The notes under the pieces: model-generated
Told to the model about the DNA's origin: nothing
Seen by the model: the letters and a program-made list of their open reading frames with translations, nothing else
Databases searched by the model: none
Made by a program: the position numbers and the translations under genes
Shown here: positions 49,949 through 57,575 of the stretch, in pieces
Numbering within the stretch: the first letter of the stretch is position 1
Layout: every line of letters begins with the position of its first letter
NCBI RefSeq assembly: GCF_002498315.1
Contig: NZ_DAGX01000007.1
Location: 248,001 to 312,000 of the forward strand
Source: Methanofollis sp. UBA420
GTDB taxonomy: Archaea; Halobacteriota; Methanomicrobia; Methanomicrobiales; Methanofollaceae
Direction: 5' to 3'
DNA: 64,000 nucleotides

Positions 49949-51788
49949 TCCAGTCGATGCTGTCCTGACTCTCTTCTTCTTCCTCGTCCTGTTTTTTGGT
50001 CTCCGGGCCCGTGATCTTTCCACGCCCGGGCTCGATCTCCTTCGGCGTCTGCTTCGGGGCCAGGTGCATCCCGCCCCTCAGGACATCGTCGATCGGCCGG
50101 GTGCCCGGATCATTCAGGAGCACCGCATCCTTCCCCAGGAGGTCGTCCTTCGCCTTCTTCACGACCCATTTCAGGCTGACCTTCTCACCGGAGAGGACAT
50201 CGTCCTTTGCCGCCGGGATCGCCTCGACCCTGAAACCGGTCTCCTCGATCTCCTTCGGTTTTTTCACGGCAGAAAACGTCCCCCCGATCCCGAGAGCGGA
50301 GTCCTTCGGAGCCTGGGGAAGACCGACCGAGGTCATCCTGGTCATATCCCCGGGAGTCTGTTTCTTCGCGCCGGGCACCACCACGGCCCCCTCGTCGCCT
50401 CCGGTTTTTTTCAGATGATCGCTGGAGAGGTGGATCCGGAGTTTCCCGTCTTCTCTTTCCTTCTTCCTCTTCTGTCCCGCGATCGCGATCATGTCGTCCT
50501 TTTCTTCGGTCATCTCCATCCCACCTCCTCCCGGTGCAAGAGGATCTTTTCCGGAGTACCCCGTGAAAAAAGCTGCCTCCGCTTCAGCATCTTCATCGAA
50601 GTCCGCGGGCCTCTGCCCCCTGGCCTCGACCGCCGCTTCCCTGGCCGCTTCTTCCTCCAGTTCCTGCCTGTACTCTTCCCTGTGGACCTTCAACTCGTCG
50701 ATCCGGGGTACATTATGCACGCCTGACAGCACGATGATGATCCCGACGAAGCGGGTGTTTTTGATCGGGTAGTCACCCGAACGCATCTCAAGGCCGGCGA
50801 TGCTCCGGTCGATCCACTTCCTGACCGTGACAAATCCCCTGATGCTCAGCTCTCTGTCAGGCCCGGCAATGAGGACCAGCGCCTTTTCGGCACTCGTGAG
50901 GTCGCACGGCACGGATATTTCCTCATATACCGCTTTCTTTGCGAGGGAGACGATCCTTGCCGCCCTCTTCTTGGACCCCTCCATATAATTGCGGGCCGAG
51001 CTCCACCGTGTCAGAAATTCGAGAGGGCCGAGGGGGAGACGCTCGGCAGCGTAGCCGACGGCCACGATCCCCATACCACTAAGGGTGTTGAGCACCTCCC
51101 CGGCGTCAAGGACGAGTTCGCCCACATCAAGGCCTGTTTCATTGAACTCCCCTGCACGCAGAAGGAGCCCGATCCTCCGGGCGACCTCGTCGTTCAGCAG
51201 GGAGTACATCATGCGGGGGTTCATGAAGGAGCCCCTCCTTCCTGCGATCTTCGACGATAACCCGGTCCGGCCCGACTCGTCCCCAGAGCGGATCCGTCCC
51301 GCCCAGGTCTCGTTGTCGAAGACGATCGTGCCGTCCACCAATCCGGCGATCATTTCCAGATCGTCTGCGGCCTTGGCGGCCCGTTTTATTCCCTCATCCC
51401 TGCACGGCAGGGTGACCACAGCAAATATCGGCTCGACGAAGGACTGGCGTAACTGCGGGATGATCTGAGGGAGGGTATCGATCATTGTCCCCCCAAGACC
51501 CGTGATCACCATGATGGCATCGATCTCGACGGTGTCCACCTTCTGGATGCAGGTCATCACCTCTTCGATGTCGACGACCGTCTCGACATCGAAAGTGAAG
51601 GACGGATCGATCGGCGGGAAGAATAACTTGGACTCCTCGGGAAGGTGCTCAAGCTGGATAAGCGTATTGGAGTCGTAATCGATCACGAGTGCGTTCATGC
51701 AGAGGACCTTGCTCCTCCGGTCGTGATCGTAGAGCCTGTCCACGATCCTGCTGCCTGCACCCCCCAGTCCTATTGCCAAGACCCGCAT
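49941..51788 (-). CDS. Divergent FtsZ/tubulin-superfamily protein with long C-terminal tail
   Basis: The 615-residue protein has an FtsZ-like N-terminal nucleotide domain. The loop 1 equivalent is IGLGGAGSRIVDRLY (6-20). The position of the GGGTGTG signature reads TGLGGTMID (96-104). IFAVVTLPCRDEGIKRAAKA (121-140), IVFDNETW (155-162) and a T7-like LDVGELVLDAGE segment (220-231) follow. A C-terminal tubulin-like subdomain comes next (AEKALVLIAGPDRELSIRG). From about residue 366 onward a 250-residue charged, low-complexity tail follows, ending EEEEESQDSIDWIT. The glycine signature is degraded, so GTP hydrolysis or polymerisation may be altered. The ATG at 51788 fits the family start. Confidence 0.72.
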   Translation of the reverse strand: MRVLAIGLGGAGSRIVDRLYDHDRRSKVLCMNALVIDYDSNTLIQLEHLPEESKLFFPPIDPSFTFDVETVVDIEEVMTCIQKVDTVEIDAIMVITGLGGTMIDTLPQIIPQLRQSFVEPIFAVVTLPCRDEGIKRAAKAADDLEMIAGLVDGTIVFDNETWAGRIRSGDESGRTGLSSKIAGRRGSFMNPRMMYSLLNDEVARRIGLLLRAGEFNETGLDVGELVLDAGEVLNTLSGMGIVAVGYAAERLPLGPLEFLTRWSSARNYMEGSKKRAARIVSLAKKAVYEEISVPCDLTSAEKALVLIAGPDRELSIRGFVTVRKWIDRSIAGLEMRSGDYPIKNTRFVGIIIVLSGVHNVPRIDELKVHREEYRQELEEEAAREAAVEARGQRPADFDEDAEAEAAFFTGYSGKDPLAPGGGGMEMTEEKDDMIAIAGQKRKKEREDGKLRIHLSSDHLKKTGGDEGAVVVPGAKKQTPGDMTRMTSVGLPQAPKDSALGIGGTFSAVKKPKEIEETGFRVEAIPAAKDDVLSGEKVSLKWVVKKAKDDLLGKDAVLLNDPGTRPIDDVLRGGMHLAPKQTPKEIEPGRGKITGPETKKQDEEEEESQDSIDWIT

Positions 51789-52179
51789 GTATTCTCTCTC
51801 CACCCCGTTTCGGGCGGGCGGCACCCTCCGTCACCGGTCGGTCTGCCCTGTGCCTGACCCGCATACCGGGAACACGTTTTCCCCCCCTCTGCATCGCACC
51901 TTTCTGGAAAAAGAATGGATGCCTGATGCGTGCCCCCGGATCATTCGCGGACGGCGGCCGGGTTCCGGTTGCGTACTCTCTTGGGTATTTGTGCTGATGA
52001 TCATAAATACTTCTCTTTTGGCATTTCGCCCGCTCCTCCGCGATAAGGAAACAGTTGAGGCACTATATCCGTTTGATACCCCAATCTCTGGTAAGAAGGG
52101 TTTATTTCCCTCTCTTCTCAGGGCAAATGATAATACTTTTATCTTTGTGCGATAACTACTCTCTCTGAGGTGAAATGCC
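51789..52179 (+). promoter_or_regulatory. Divergent promoter region of the FtsZ-like gene and mer
   Basis: This 391-base gap has a GC-rich half near the FtsZ-like start and an AT-rich half near mer. A minus-strand GTATTTATGATC (52003-52014) could be a distant box A for the FtsZ-like gene with a ~190-base leader. AATACTTTTATC (52130-52141) is the best box A for mer. Reading frames within the gap do not look like proteins. Confidence 0.4.
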
Positions 52180-53169
52180 TTGAGTTATGGAATTGAATTT
52201 GTGCCAGGCAACATTAACGTCAAGCAGGTCGTGAACTACGTCAAGCTTGCCGAGTCCAAGGACATCGACTACGCGTGGATCACCAACCACTATAACAACC
52301 GTCACTGCTACCCGACCCTCGCCATGATCGCCGCGAACACCGACTCGATCAAGATGGGCCCGGGTATCATGAACACCTTCACCGACACCCCGGCGGCCAT
52401 TGCATCCTTCATGTGCACGCTGGACGAGATCTCCGACGGCCGTGCAGTCCTCGGTATCGGCCCCGGCGACCTTTCGACCCTTCCGAAGCTCGCGATCGCA
52501 GGTGGAAAGCCGGTCGCCCGCCTGAGAGAGGGTGTCACCCAGATCCGCCGCCTCTGCAGCGGTGAGGAGATCAAGAAGACCGGTGAGATGGAGTTCTTCG
52601 ACTACGACGGTGCCAAGCTCACCGGCGTCCAGCTCCCCGGCAAGAAGGGTATCCCCGTCTACATCGGTGCTCAGGGCCCCAAGATGCTCGAGCTCGCCGG
52701 TGAGATGGGCGAAGGTTCCCTGATCAACGCCTCCAACCCGAAGGACTTCGAGATCGCCATCCCGATCATCAAGAAGGCTCAGGAAGCCGCAGGCCGGAAG
52801 AAGCACGATGTCGGTGCGTACACCGCCATGTCCATCGACCAGAACGAGAAGAAGGCCCGCAACGCCGCAAAGATCGTCGCCGCCTTCATCGCCGCGGGCT
52901 CCCCGCCGGCACTTCTCCAGCGCCACGGACTTGACCTGAACAACGTCGCCAAGATCAAGGACGCCCTCGGACGCTTTGACTTCAAGGCGGTCGGCGGCCT
53001 CGTCGGCGACGCCGAGATCGACGCCTTCACCATCGCCGGTACCCCGGACATGGTCAGGCAGAAGTGCGACGACCTCAAGGCGGCCGGTGTCACCCAGATC
53101 ATCTTCGGGTCCCCGCTCGGCCCCGACATGACCAACTCGATCCGCCTCCTCGGCAAGTACGTTGTCTGA
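52180..53169 (+). CDS. mer: F420-dependent 5,10-methylenetetrahydromethanopterin reductase
   Basis: The 329-residue protein is clearly Mer of the bacterial-luciferase-like F420 family. Its features are YAWITNHYNNRHCYPTLA near the N-terminus, GPGIMNTFTDTPAAIAS, AVLGIGPGDLSTL and PVYIGAQGPKMLELAGEMG. It reduces methylene-H4MPT to methyl-H4MPT with reduced F420 in CO2-reducing methanogenesis. The start is a TTG; GAGGTGA lies 7 bases upstream and the protein N-terminus (MSYGIEFVPG) is standard, so no ATG fits better. Preferred codons dominate, indicating high expression. Confidence 0.96.
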   Translation: MSYGIEFVPGNINVKQVVNYVKLAESKDIDYAWITNHYNNRHCYPTLAMIAANTDSIKMGPGIMNTFTDTPAAIASFMCTLDEISDGRAVLGIGPGDLSTLPKLAIAGGKPVARLREGVTQIRRLCSGEEIKKTGEMEFFDYDGAKLTGVQLPGKKGIPVYIGAQGPKMLELAGEMGEGSLINASNPKDFEIAIPIIKKAQEAAGRKKHDVGAYTAMSIDQNEKKARNAAKIVAAFIAAGSPPALLQRHGLDLNNVAKIKDALGRFDFKAVGGLVGDAEIDAFTIAGTPDMVRQKCDDLKAAGVTQIIFGSPLGPDMTNSIRLLGKYVV

Positions 53170-53175
53170 ACCCGA

Positions 53176-53204
53176 CTGCAGGTCTCCTGCAGCAATATTT
53201 TTTG
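53176..53204 (+). terminator. Stem-loop and T-run after mer
   Basis: CTGCAGG (53176-53182) pairs perfectly with CCTGCAG (53186-53192) around TCT. AATATTTTTTGG follows. This is a convincing terminator for the strongly expressed mer gene. Confidence 0.65.
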
Positions 53205-53295
53205 GGGGATATCCCTATCCTCCATTTTCCATCCACCGCTAACGCCTCAAAGAGGTGCTTTTATCACGTCCTCACCCCTACCGGAGGATGGAGGT

Positions 53296-54216
53296 ATGTT
53301 TTCCGTCGACGAGTATGCGGGTGGCAGGATTCAGGTCCGCCGGGAGGCCCTGACCGGAATCGCGTCGCGCATCTCCCCCGAGCGGATCGGCCGGAACCTC
53401 GACCTGCCCTATGCCGGTGCGCCTTCTGGAGACTGTCCCTTCTGTCCTGATCGTGTGGAACGCGAGACCCCCACCTTTACCGACGGCACCCGGATCCTCC
53501 GGGGCGAGAGTGTCACCTTTCCGAACCTCTACCCTTTTGCCGACTGGCACCTCGTGACCGTCATCACCCGTGCCCATACCGTCGAGCGCTTTACCGTCGA
53601 CCAGGTCGCCGATGCCCTCTCTGGCCTGCTGGACGGGGTGAAGGGACGGGGAGGTTACATGTCGCTGAACTGGAATTATCTCCCCTCTGCCGGTGCGAGC
53701 ATCGCCCACCCCCATCTCCAGGGCATCGCCGACCCCTGCCCCACCTCCCTCCAGGGCCGGTACCTCGCGGCGAGCCGGGCATACTGTCGGGAGCACGGCC
53801 GGTCGTACTGGGCCGACTTCATCGAAGAGGAGGCCGCCACCGATCGTTTCCTCTTTGAAGACGCGTTCCCCTGGTTTGCAAGTGCCGTGCCGATTGGAGA
53901 GCGCGAGGTGCGGGGCATCCTGCCGGCCTCCTCCCCCGCCGATATCGGGCCCTGCATCCGCCCTCTGGCGCGGGGGATCCTGCGGGTCATCGACTGTTAT
54001 CGCTCCCTCGGCACGCGCGCCTTCAATATGGCCCTGTACTGCGGGACACCCGACGATGCCGACTCTTTCTCCGCCGTCTGCTCCATCATCGCGCGGCTCA
54101 ACCCGAACCCGTCTTCAATGACAGACTCGGCCTTCATGGAACGCCTCCACTTCGAGCCGGTGGTGATGACCCTCCCCGAGGAGTTCGGCCGGTACTTCCG
54201 GGAGAATGGGTGCTGA
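53296..54216 (+). CDS. GalT-like nucleotidyltransferase (HIT superfamily)
   Basis: The 306-residue protein has galactose-1-phosphate uridylyltransferase features: the zinc-site pair CPFCPDRVE, FPNLYPFADWHLV in the first half, and the active-site AHPHLQ with nucleophilic His in the middle. A second HIT-like half carries YCGTPDD and FEPVVMTLPEEFG. It would move UMP or another NMP between sugar phosphates. No galactose genes are nearby, so the true sugar is open. It is monocistronic behind the mer terminator. Confidence 0.83.
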   Translation: MFSVDEYAGGRIQVRREALTGIASRISPERIGRNLDLPYAGAPSGDCPFCPDRVERETPTFTDGTRILRGESVTFPNLYPFADWHLVTVITRAHTVERFTVDQVADALSGLLDGVKGRGGYMSLNWNYLPSAGASIAHPHLQGIADPCPTSLQGRYLAASRAYCREHGRSYWADFIEEEAATDRFLFEDAFPWFASAVPIGEREVRGILPASSPADIGPCIRPLARGILRVIDCYRSLGTRAFNMALYCGTPDDADSFSAVCSIIARLNPNPSSMTDSAFMERLHFEPVVMTLPEEFGRYFRENGC

Positions 54217-54244
54217 GGGGGATGCCCGACGGCGAGGCGCAAAA

Positions 54245-54410
54245 CCCTCTGGCTTTCGAGATATCCGGGGGCTGCGACCGAAGGGAGCATGAGAAGACCA
54301 TCAGGTCTTCGAGGTGCGAGTGTCAGCGAGTTTGAGAAAGTCGAAGACTTTCGATGCAGTCCCCCGGCTCAGATTGTGGGGAAGGCAGTAGGTCGGCGCT
54401 CTTCACTGAG
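54245..54410 (+). repeat. Dispersed intergenic repeat, copy 6
   Basis: The 378-base gap between the GalT-like gene and mtd contains CGGGGGCTGCGACCGAAGGGAG, then two hairpins, GAAGACC-AT(C)-GGTCTTC (54292-54310) and GAAAGTC-GA-GACTTTC (54333-54350). TGCAGTCCCCCGGC and the core GTGGGGAAGGC at 54376-54386 follow. The stems differ from those in copies 1 and 3 but occupy the same slot. The remainder to 54560 shows no gene; a GATATC-TCT-GATATC hairpin occurs near 54462-54478. Confidence 0.7.
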
Positions 54411-54556
54411 GAACTACTCGAAGATCTGCCGTCCGTGGCAGTTCGGAGATCTGCTCGAACAGGATATCTCTGATATCCTGTGTTAGACCTCGATCTCGAT
54501 AGAGAGAAATGTCCTGCCCCCTGGTCCCTGCGCGCCGACCCTCCGGTCACCCGTCT

Positions 54557-54588
54557 GGCCGCGAAAAAAAGGAGAAAAAAGATTTTGT
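54557..54588 (-). terminator. T-run terminator after mtd
   Basis: Reading the minus strand after the mtd stop, ATCTTTTTTCTCCTTTTTTTCGCGG contains two runs of six and seven T. That suits termination of a highly expressed gene. Confidence 0.5.
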
Positions 54589-54594
54589 GAGTAT

Positions 54595-55437
54595 TCACTC
54601 GGGCTTGGAGATGAGTGTGGTCTTGGAGACGATGACGCCGTCCTTCTTGTGCGGCTTGCGGATCACAGCGTCGGTGGCCTTCTCCATCTCGCGCGCCTCG
54701 TCGCAGAGGACTGCGGCCTGGCGCATCATTTCGTGGGCAGAGCAGACGATCGGGACGTAGTTCTCGAATCCCTTCGTCATGAAGCAGCCCTTGACGTTGA
54801 CGCCGGCGACCGCCTGAGCGATCTCGTAGGCTGCGCGGGCCTTTGCGAGGGCGTACGGGTTCGAGAACTCGCCGTCGACCGCCTTGTCGGAGTTCATGAC
54901 AACCTTCGGGAGGACGAGGTCTGCACCCTTCTTGCCTTCCTTGACCTGGTCGATGACCTTGTCAAGCTCCATCTGGAGCTTGCGGAACGCGCCGGTAAGG
55001 GCGAGGACCTTGACGAGGTTGCCGTTGTAGTCAGCCATCTCGATGGGGTCGAGGAACTCGCGGCGGGCACCGATCATGGAGTCGGCCTTCATGATGATGT
55101 AACCGAAGGCGCTCTCCTTGAGTGCGGCGAAGTCGTCCTTCTTCGTGGTGATGTCGTCGGTGATGACAATGCACGGAATACCTGCCTCAGCGAGGGACTC
55201 GCGGGCACCTTTCGGACCCGGAAGGACACCGTTCGGGGAAACGACAATGCAAAAGTCAGGGACCCACGCCTTCATGGTGCTGACGACACGGTCGATGTCC
55301 TCGGGCTGGAGCTTGGTGCCGGAGGTGGCCATAAAGGTCTGCATGTCTTCACGGTCTGCACGCTCATCAAGGAGCAGTTCTGCCATCACGCCGCTGGCAA
55401 TGTTGCCCAGTTTTGCAATTCCTACTTTAACTACCAT
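54595..55437 (-). CDS. mtd: F420-dependent methylenetetrahydromethanopterin dehydrogenase
   Basis: The 280-residue protein is Mtd. It starts MVVKVGIAKLGNIASGVMAELLLDERADRED and has MATSGTKLQPEDID, the PDFCIVVSPNGVLPGPKGARE segment, GYIIMKADSMIGARREFLDP and LPKVVMNSDKAVDGEFSN. It reversibly oxidises methylene-H4MPT to methenyl-H4MPT with F420, the step before Mer in CO2 reduction read in reverse. Codon bias matches mer. It diverges from a Tfx regulator gene across 133 bases with its own strong box A. Confidence 0.96.
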   Translation of the reverse strand: MVVKVGIAKLGNIASGVMAELLLDERADREDMQTFMATSGTKLQPEDIDRVVSTMKAWVPDFCIVVSPNGVLPGPKGARESLAEAGIPCIVITDDITTKKDDFAALKESAFGYIIMKADSMIGARREFLDPIEMADYNGNLVKVLALTGAFRKLQMELDKVIDQVKEGKKGADLVLPKVVMNSDKAVDGEFSNPYALAKARAAYEIAQAVAGVNVKGCFMTKGFENYVPIVCSAHEMMRQAAVLCDEAREMEKATDAVIRKPHKKDGVIVSKTTLISKPE

Positions 55438-55459
55438 CTATACACCTCTCAAATTAGAG

Positions 55460-55513
55460 AACAGACATAGTATCGGCGAAATCTGATATAAAGATTGTGA
55501 AAGCCTGTCTGTT
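55460..55513. promoter_or_regulatory. mtd promoter bracketed by an 8-base inverted repeat
   Basis: On the minus strand CTTTATATCAG (55482-55492) is a strong box A for mtd. It is flanked by AACAGACA (55460-55467) and TGTCTGTT (55506-55513), perfect inverted repeats about 38 bases apart. For tfx a GTTTAAGTC element near 55540 would give a leaderless transcript. The repeat is a candidate operator, possibly for the adjacent Tfx protein. Confidence 0.45.
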
Positions 55514-55570
55514 CCGGTCGTGCGATGTTAAATGATAGTGTTTAAGTCATAGTATGTTAAGTTATATCCA

Positions 55571-55975
55571 ATGAAACAGGGGCTCCTCACCGACAGACAG
55601 AAGGAAGTACTCCGGTACCGCAAGACCGGCCTCACCCAGCAGCAGGTCGCCGACATCATCCAGACCTCGAAGGCAAACGTCTGCACCATCGAAAAAGCGG
55701 CGTATGAAAACATCGAAAGGGCAAAAGAAACGCTTGAGTTTCTCTATACCCTCGACTCCGAACATCTCTGCACCATCAAATCCGGTACCGACCTCATCGA
55801 AGCGACCACCCTCATCTTCCAGGAAGCCGAAAAACTCGGGATCAAGGTGAAGTACAACACCCTCGAACTGATCAACAGGATCCACGACTCCAACCCGAGC
55901 CGGTTCAGGGCCAGGTACGTCCGCGAGGACGTCGAGGTTTACATCAATAGAGAGGGCGACCTCTTCTTTGGCTGA
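55571..55975 (+). CDS. tfx: Tfx-family transcriptional regulator
   Basis: The 134-residue protein has the Tfx N-terminal helix-turn-helix, LTDRQKEVLRYRKTGLTQQQVADIIQTSKANVCTIEKAAYENIERAKET cut at its edges, covering residues 6-54. An acidic C-terminal domain follows (SGTDLIEATTLIFQEA, EDVEVYINREGDLFFG). Tfx of Methanothermobacter binds downstream of the molybdenum formylmethanofuran dehydrogenase promoter. Here it faces mtd across a shared promoter region, which suggests a methanogenesis target. Its own promoter seems leaderless. Confidence 0.9.
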   Translation: MKQGLLTDRQKEVLRYRKTGLTQQQVADIIQTSKANVCTIEKAAYENIERAKETLEFLYTLDSEHLCTIKSGTDLIEATTLIFQEAEKLGIKVKYNTLELINRIHDSNPSRFRARYVREDVEVYINREGDLFFG

Positions 55976-56010
55976 CCCCTGGACCTCCCCACGTCCCGGA
56001 GAATACGGGA

Positions 56011-56023
56011 AGATTTATATTCG
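56011..56023 (+). promoter_or_regulatory. TATA box of the ribosomal-protein operon leader
   Basis: AGATTTATATTCG is a good box A. It places transcription initiation near 56042, more than 500 bases before the L3 start. It follows a TCCCG-GAGAATA-CGGGA hairpin that may end tfx transcription. Confidence 0.5.
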
Positions 56024-56041
56024 TTTCCGGGGAATAATTAG

Positions 56042-56554
56042 AGAACCGGAGACGATGGTATCCTGCGCAACCGGGCACAGAATAATGGCCACATGGTGGT
56101 AGAGTGGCCATTCTGTAACCGTTTGGCGGATAATACTGCCGGTCCCCCCGACAGGGGACGGGCATGATGCCCCGGCTGCCCCTCCAGGGGGCATAACCGA
56201 GAAGGACTAGAGCAGTCCCAAGGAGAAGACAGACGCTGGATCTGATCCGTGCGCCGGGCCTCCGTCAGTGCAGACGAGCCCTGCCGGCATATGCCGGCGT
56301 GCACAAGATCAGGATCTCTTCGCGAGACGAGGTATTCTGGTGCACACCAGAATGATCTCCACACTGGAGACCACACGCGGCACATCACTCCCGACACCAC
56401 CACAGCAGGAGCAATACCTGTTGTGCGGAGAGCGTGCCTGATCGTCATCCCCCCGGGGATACGGGCGTTGTGGTCCCGTTCGCAAGTGTTTGTACAGTCC
56501 TGGCGGAAACCTGGGAATCTCGGAGAGAACCAAACGCAGAGGATTGATTAGAAC
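56042..56554 (+). other. Long hairpin-rich leader upstream of the L3 gene
   Basis: This stretch has no convincing gene but at least ten short perfect hairpins. ATGGCCAC/GTGGCCAT (56084-56110), GTCCCC/GGGGAC (56141-56158), GGGCAT/ATGCCC (56159-56171), TGCCCC/GGGGCA (56176-56192), GGACT/AGTCC (56203-56217) and GGATC/GATCC (56237-56247) come first. The palindrome GCCGGCATATGCCGGC (56282-56297), ATTCTGGTG/CACCAGAAT (56333-56352), CTCCA/TGGAG (56356-56368) and ATCCCC/GGGGAT (56446-56459) follow. I do not recognise RNase P RNA, SRP RNA or another known RNA in it. A ten-codon frame at 56163-56195 is probably chance. Confidence 0.5.
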
Positions 56555-57568
56555 ATGCCGAACGTACACAGACCACGCAGGGGTTCGCTTGCCTACAGCC
56601 CGCGCAAGCGGGCAAAGAGCCAGGTACCGAAGTACCAGGCCTGGCCCAGGCACGATGGCGAGCCCATGCTGCAGGGTATTGCAGGGTATAAAGTAGGTAT
56701 GACGCACGTCATCATGGTGGATGACCACAAGAGCAGCCCGACTGAGGGACGGGAGATCATGGTCCCCGTCACCATCGTCGAGGTGCCGAAGGTGAAGGTC
56801 GCCGCCGTGCGCGCATACGCCACTGACAGCTATGGTCGGCACCCGCTGACCGAGGCCTGGGCCGAGGAACTCGACCCCGCCCTTGCGAAGCGGATCACCA
56901 TGCCGAAGGAACACGACCGTGAGGCCGTACTCAAGGCGATCCAGGACGGCGTCGCCACAGGCAAGGTCACCGAGATCTTCGCCCTCGTGTACACGCAGCC
57001 CGCCGCAGTCACCAGTATCCCCAAGAAGGCTCCCGAACTGATGGAAGCCCGGATCGACGGTGGCTCCATGGCAGAGCGCCTCGCCCTCGCCACATCACTC
57101 CTCGGCAAAGAGGTCGACCCCCTGACCCTCGTCAGCGAAGGGCAGTATGTCGACGTCACCGCCGTTACCAAGGGTAAGGGCACCGAGGGCCCGGTCAAGC
57201 GCTGGGGCATCATGGTCAGGAAGAGGAAGCACTCCCGTGGCGGCAAGAAGCGCCACATCGGCAACCTCGGCCCCTGGAACCCGCACCACGTCCGGTGGCA
57301 GGTCCCGCAGATGGGTCAGATGGGCTACCAGCAGAGGACCGAATTCAACAAGCGGATCCTCAAAGTCGGCACCGACGGTTCCGAAGTCGTGCCGGAAGGT
57401 GGTTTCCTCCACTACGGCTTCGTCAAGAACCCGTATGTCATGATCAAGGGTTCGATCCCGGGTCCGGTCAAGCGTCTCGTGCGCATCCGCCCGGCGATCC
57501 GGCAGGGCGAACACGCTGTCAGGGCACCGTCTGTGAACTATGTCAGCCTTGAGAGCAAGCAGGGGTGA
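56555..57568 (+). CDS. rpl3: 50S ribosomal protein L3 (uL3)
   Basis: The 337-residue product starts with the archaeal L3 N-terminus MPNVHRPRRGSLAYSPRKRA and has the universal core RKRKHSRGGKKRHIGNLGPWNP near 219-240. It binds 23S rRNA near the peptidyl-transferase centre. It is the first gene of the S10/spc-like run, 8 bases before L4, and sits behind the long leader described above. Confidence 0.97.
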   Translation: MPNVHRPRRGSLAYSPRKRAKSQVPKYQAWPRHDGEPMLQGIAGYKVGMTHVIMVDDHKSSPTEGREIMVPVTIVEVPKVKVAAVRAYATDSYGRHPLTEAWAEELDPALAKRITMPKEHDREAVLKAIQDGVATGKVTEIFALVYTQPAAVTSIPKKAPELMEARIDGGSMAERLALATSLLGKEVDPLTLVSEGQYVDVTAVTKGKGTEGPVKRWGIMVRKRKHSRGGKKRHIGNLGPWNPHHVRWQVPQMGQMGYQQRTEFNKRILKVGTDGSEVVPEGGFLHYGFVKNPYVMIKGSIPGPVKRLVRIRPAIRQGEHAVRAPSVNYVSLESKQG

Positions 57569-57575
57569 AGAGCGG

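Noticed and set aside
51787..52155. 122-codon plus-strand frame in the gap before mer
   Set aside because: It spans the base-composition change and the mer promoter, has no ribosome site or family resemblance, and ends just before the mer leader.
56163..56195. Ten-codon frame (MMPRLPLQGA) as a leader peptide for the ribosomal operon
   Set aside because: It lies inside two hairpins and could easily arise by chance. No attenuator logic, such as clustered codons of one amino acid, is visible.
56042..56554. RNase P RNA or SRP RNA before L3
   Set aside because: The conserved archaeal RNase P segments and the SRP helix 8 GGAAG/GCAGC pattern were not found on either strand. The stems are local rather than long-range.
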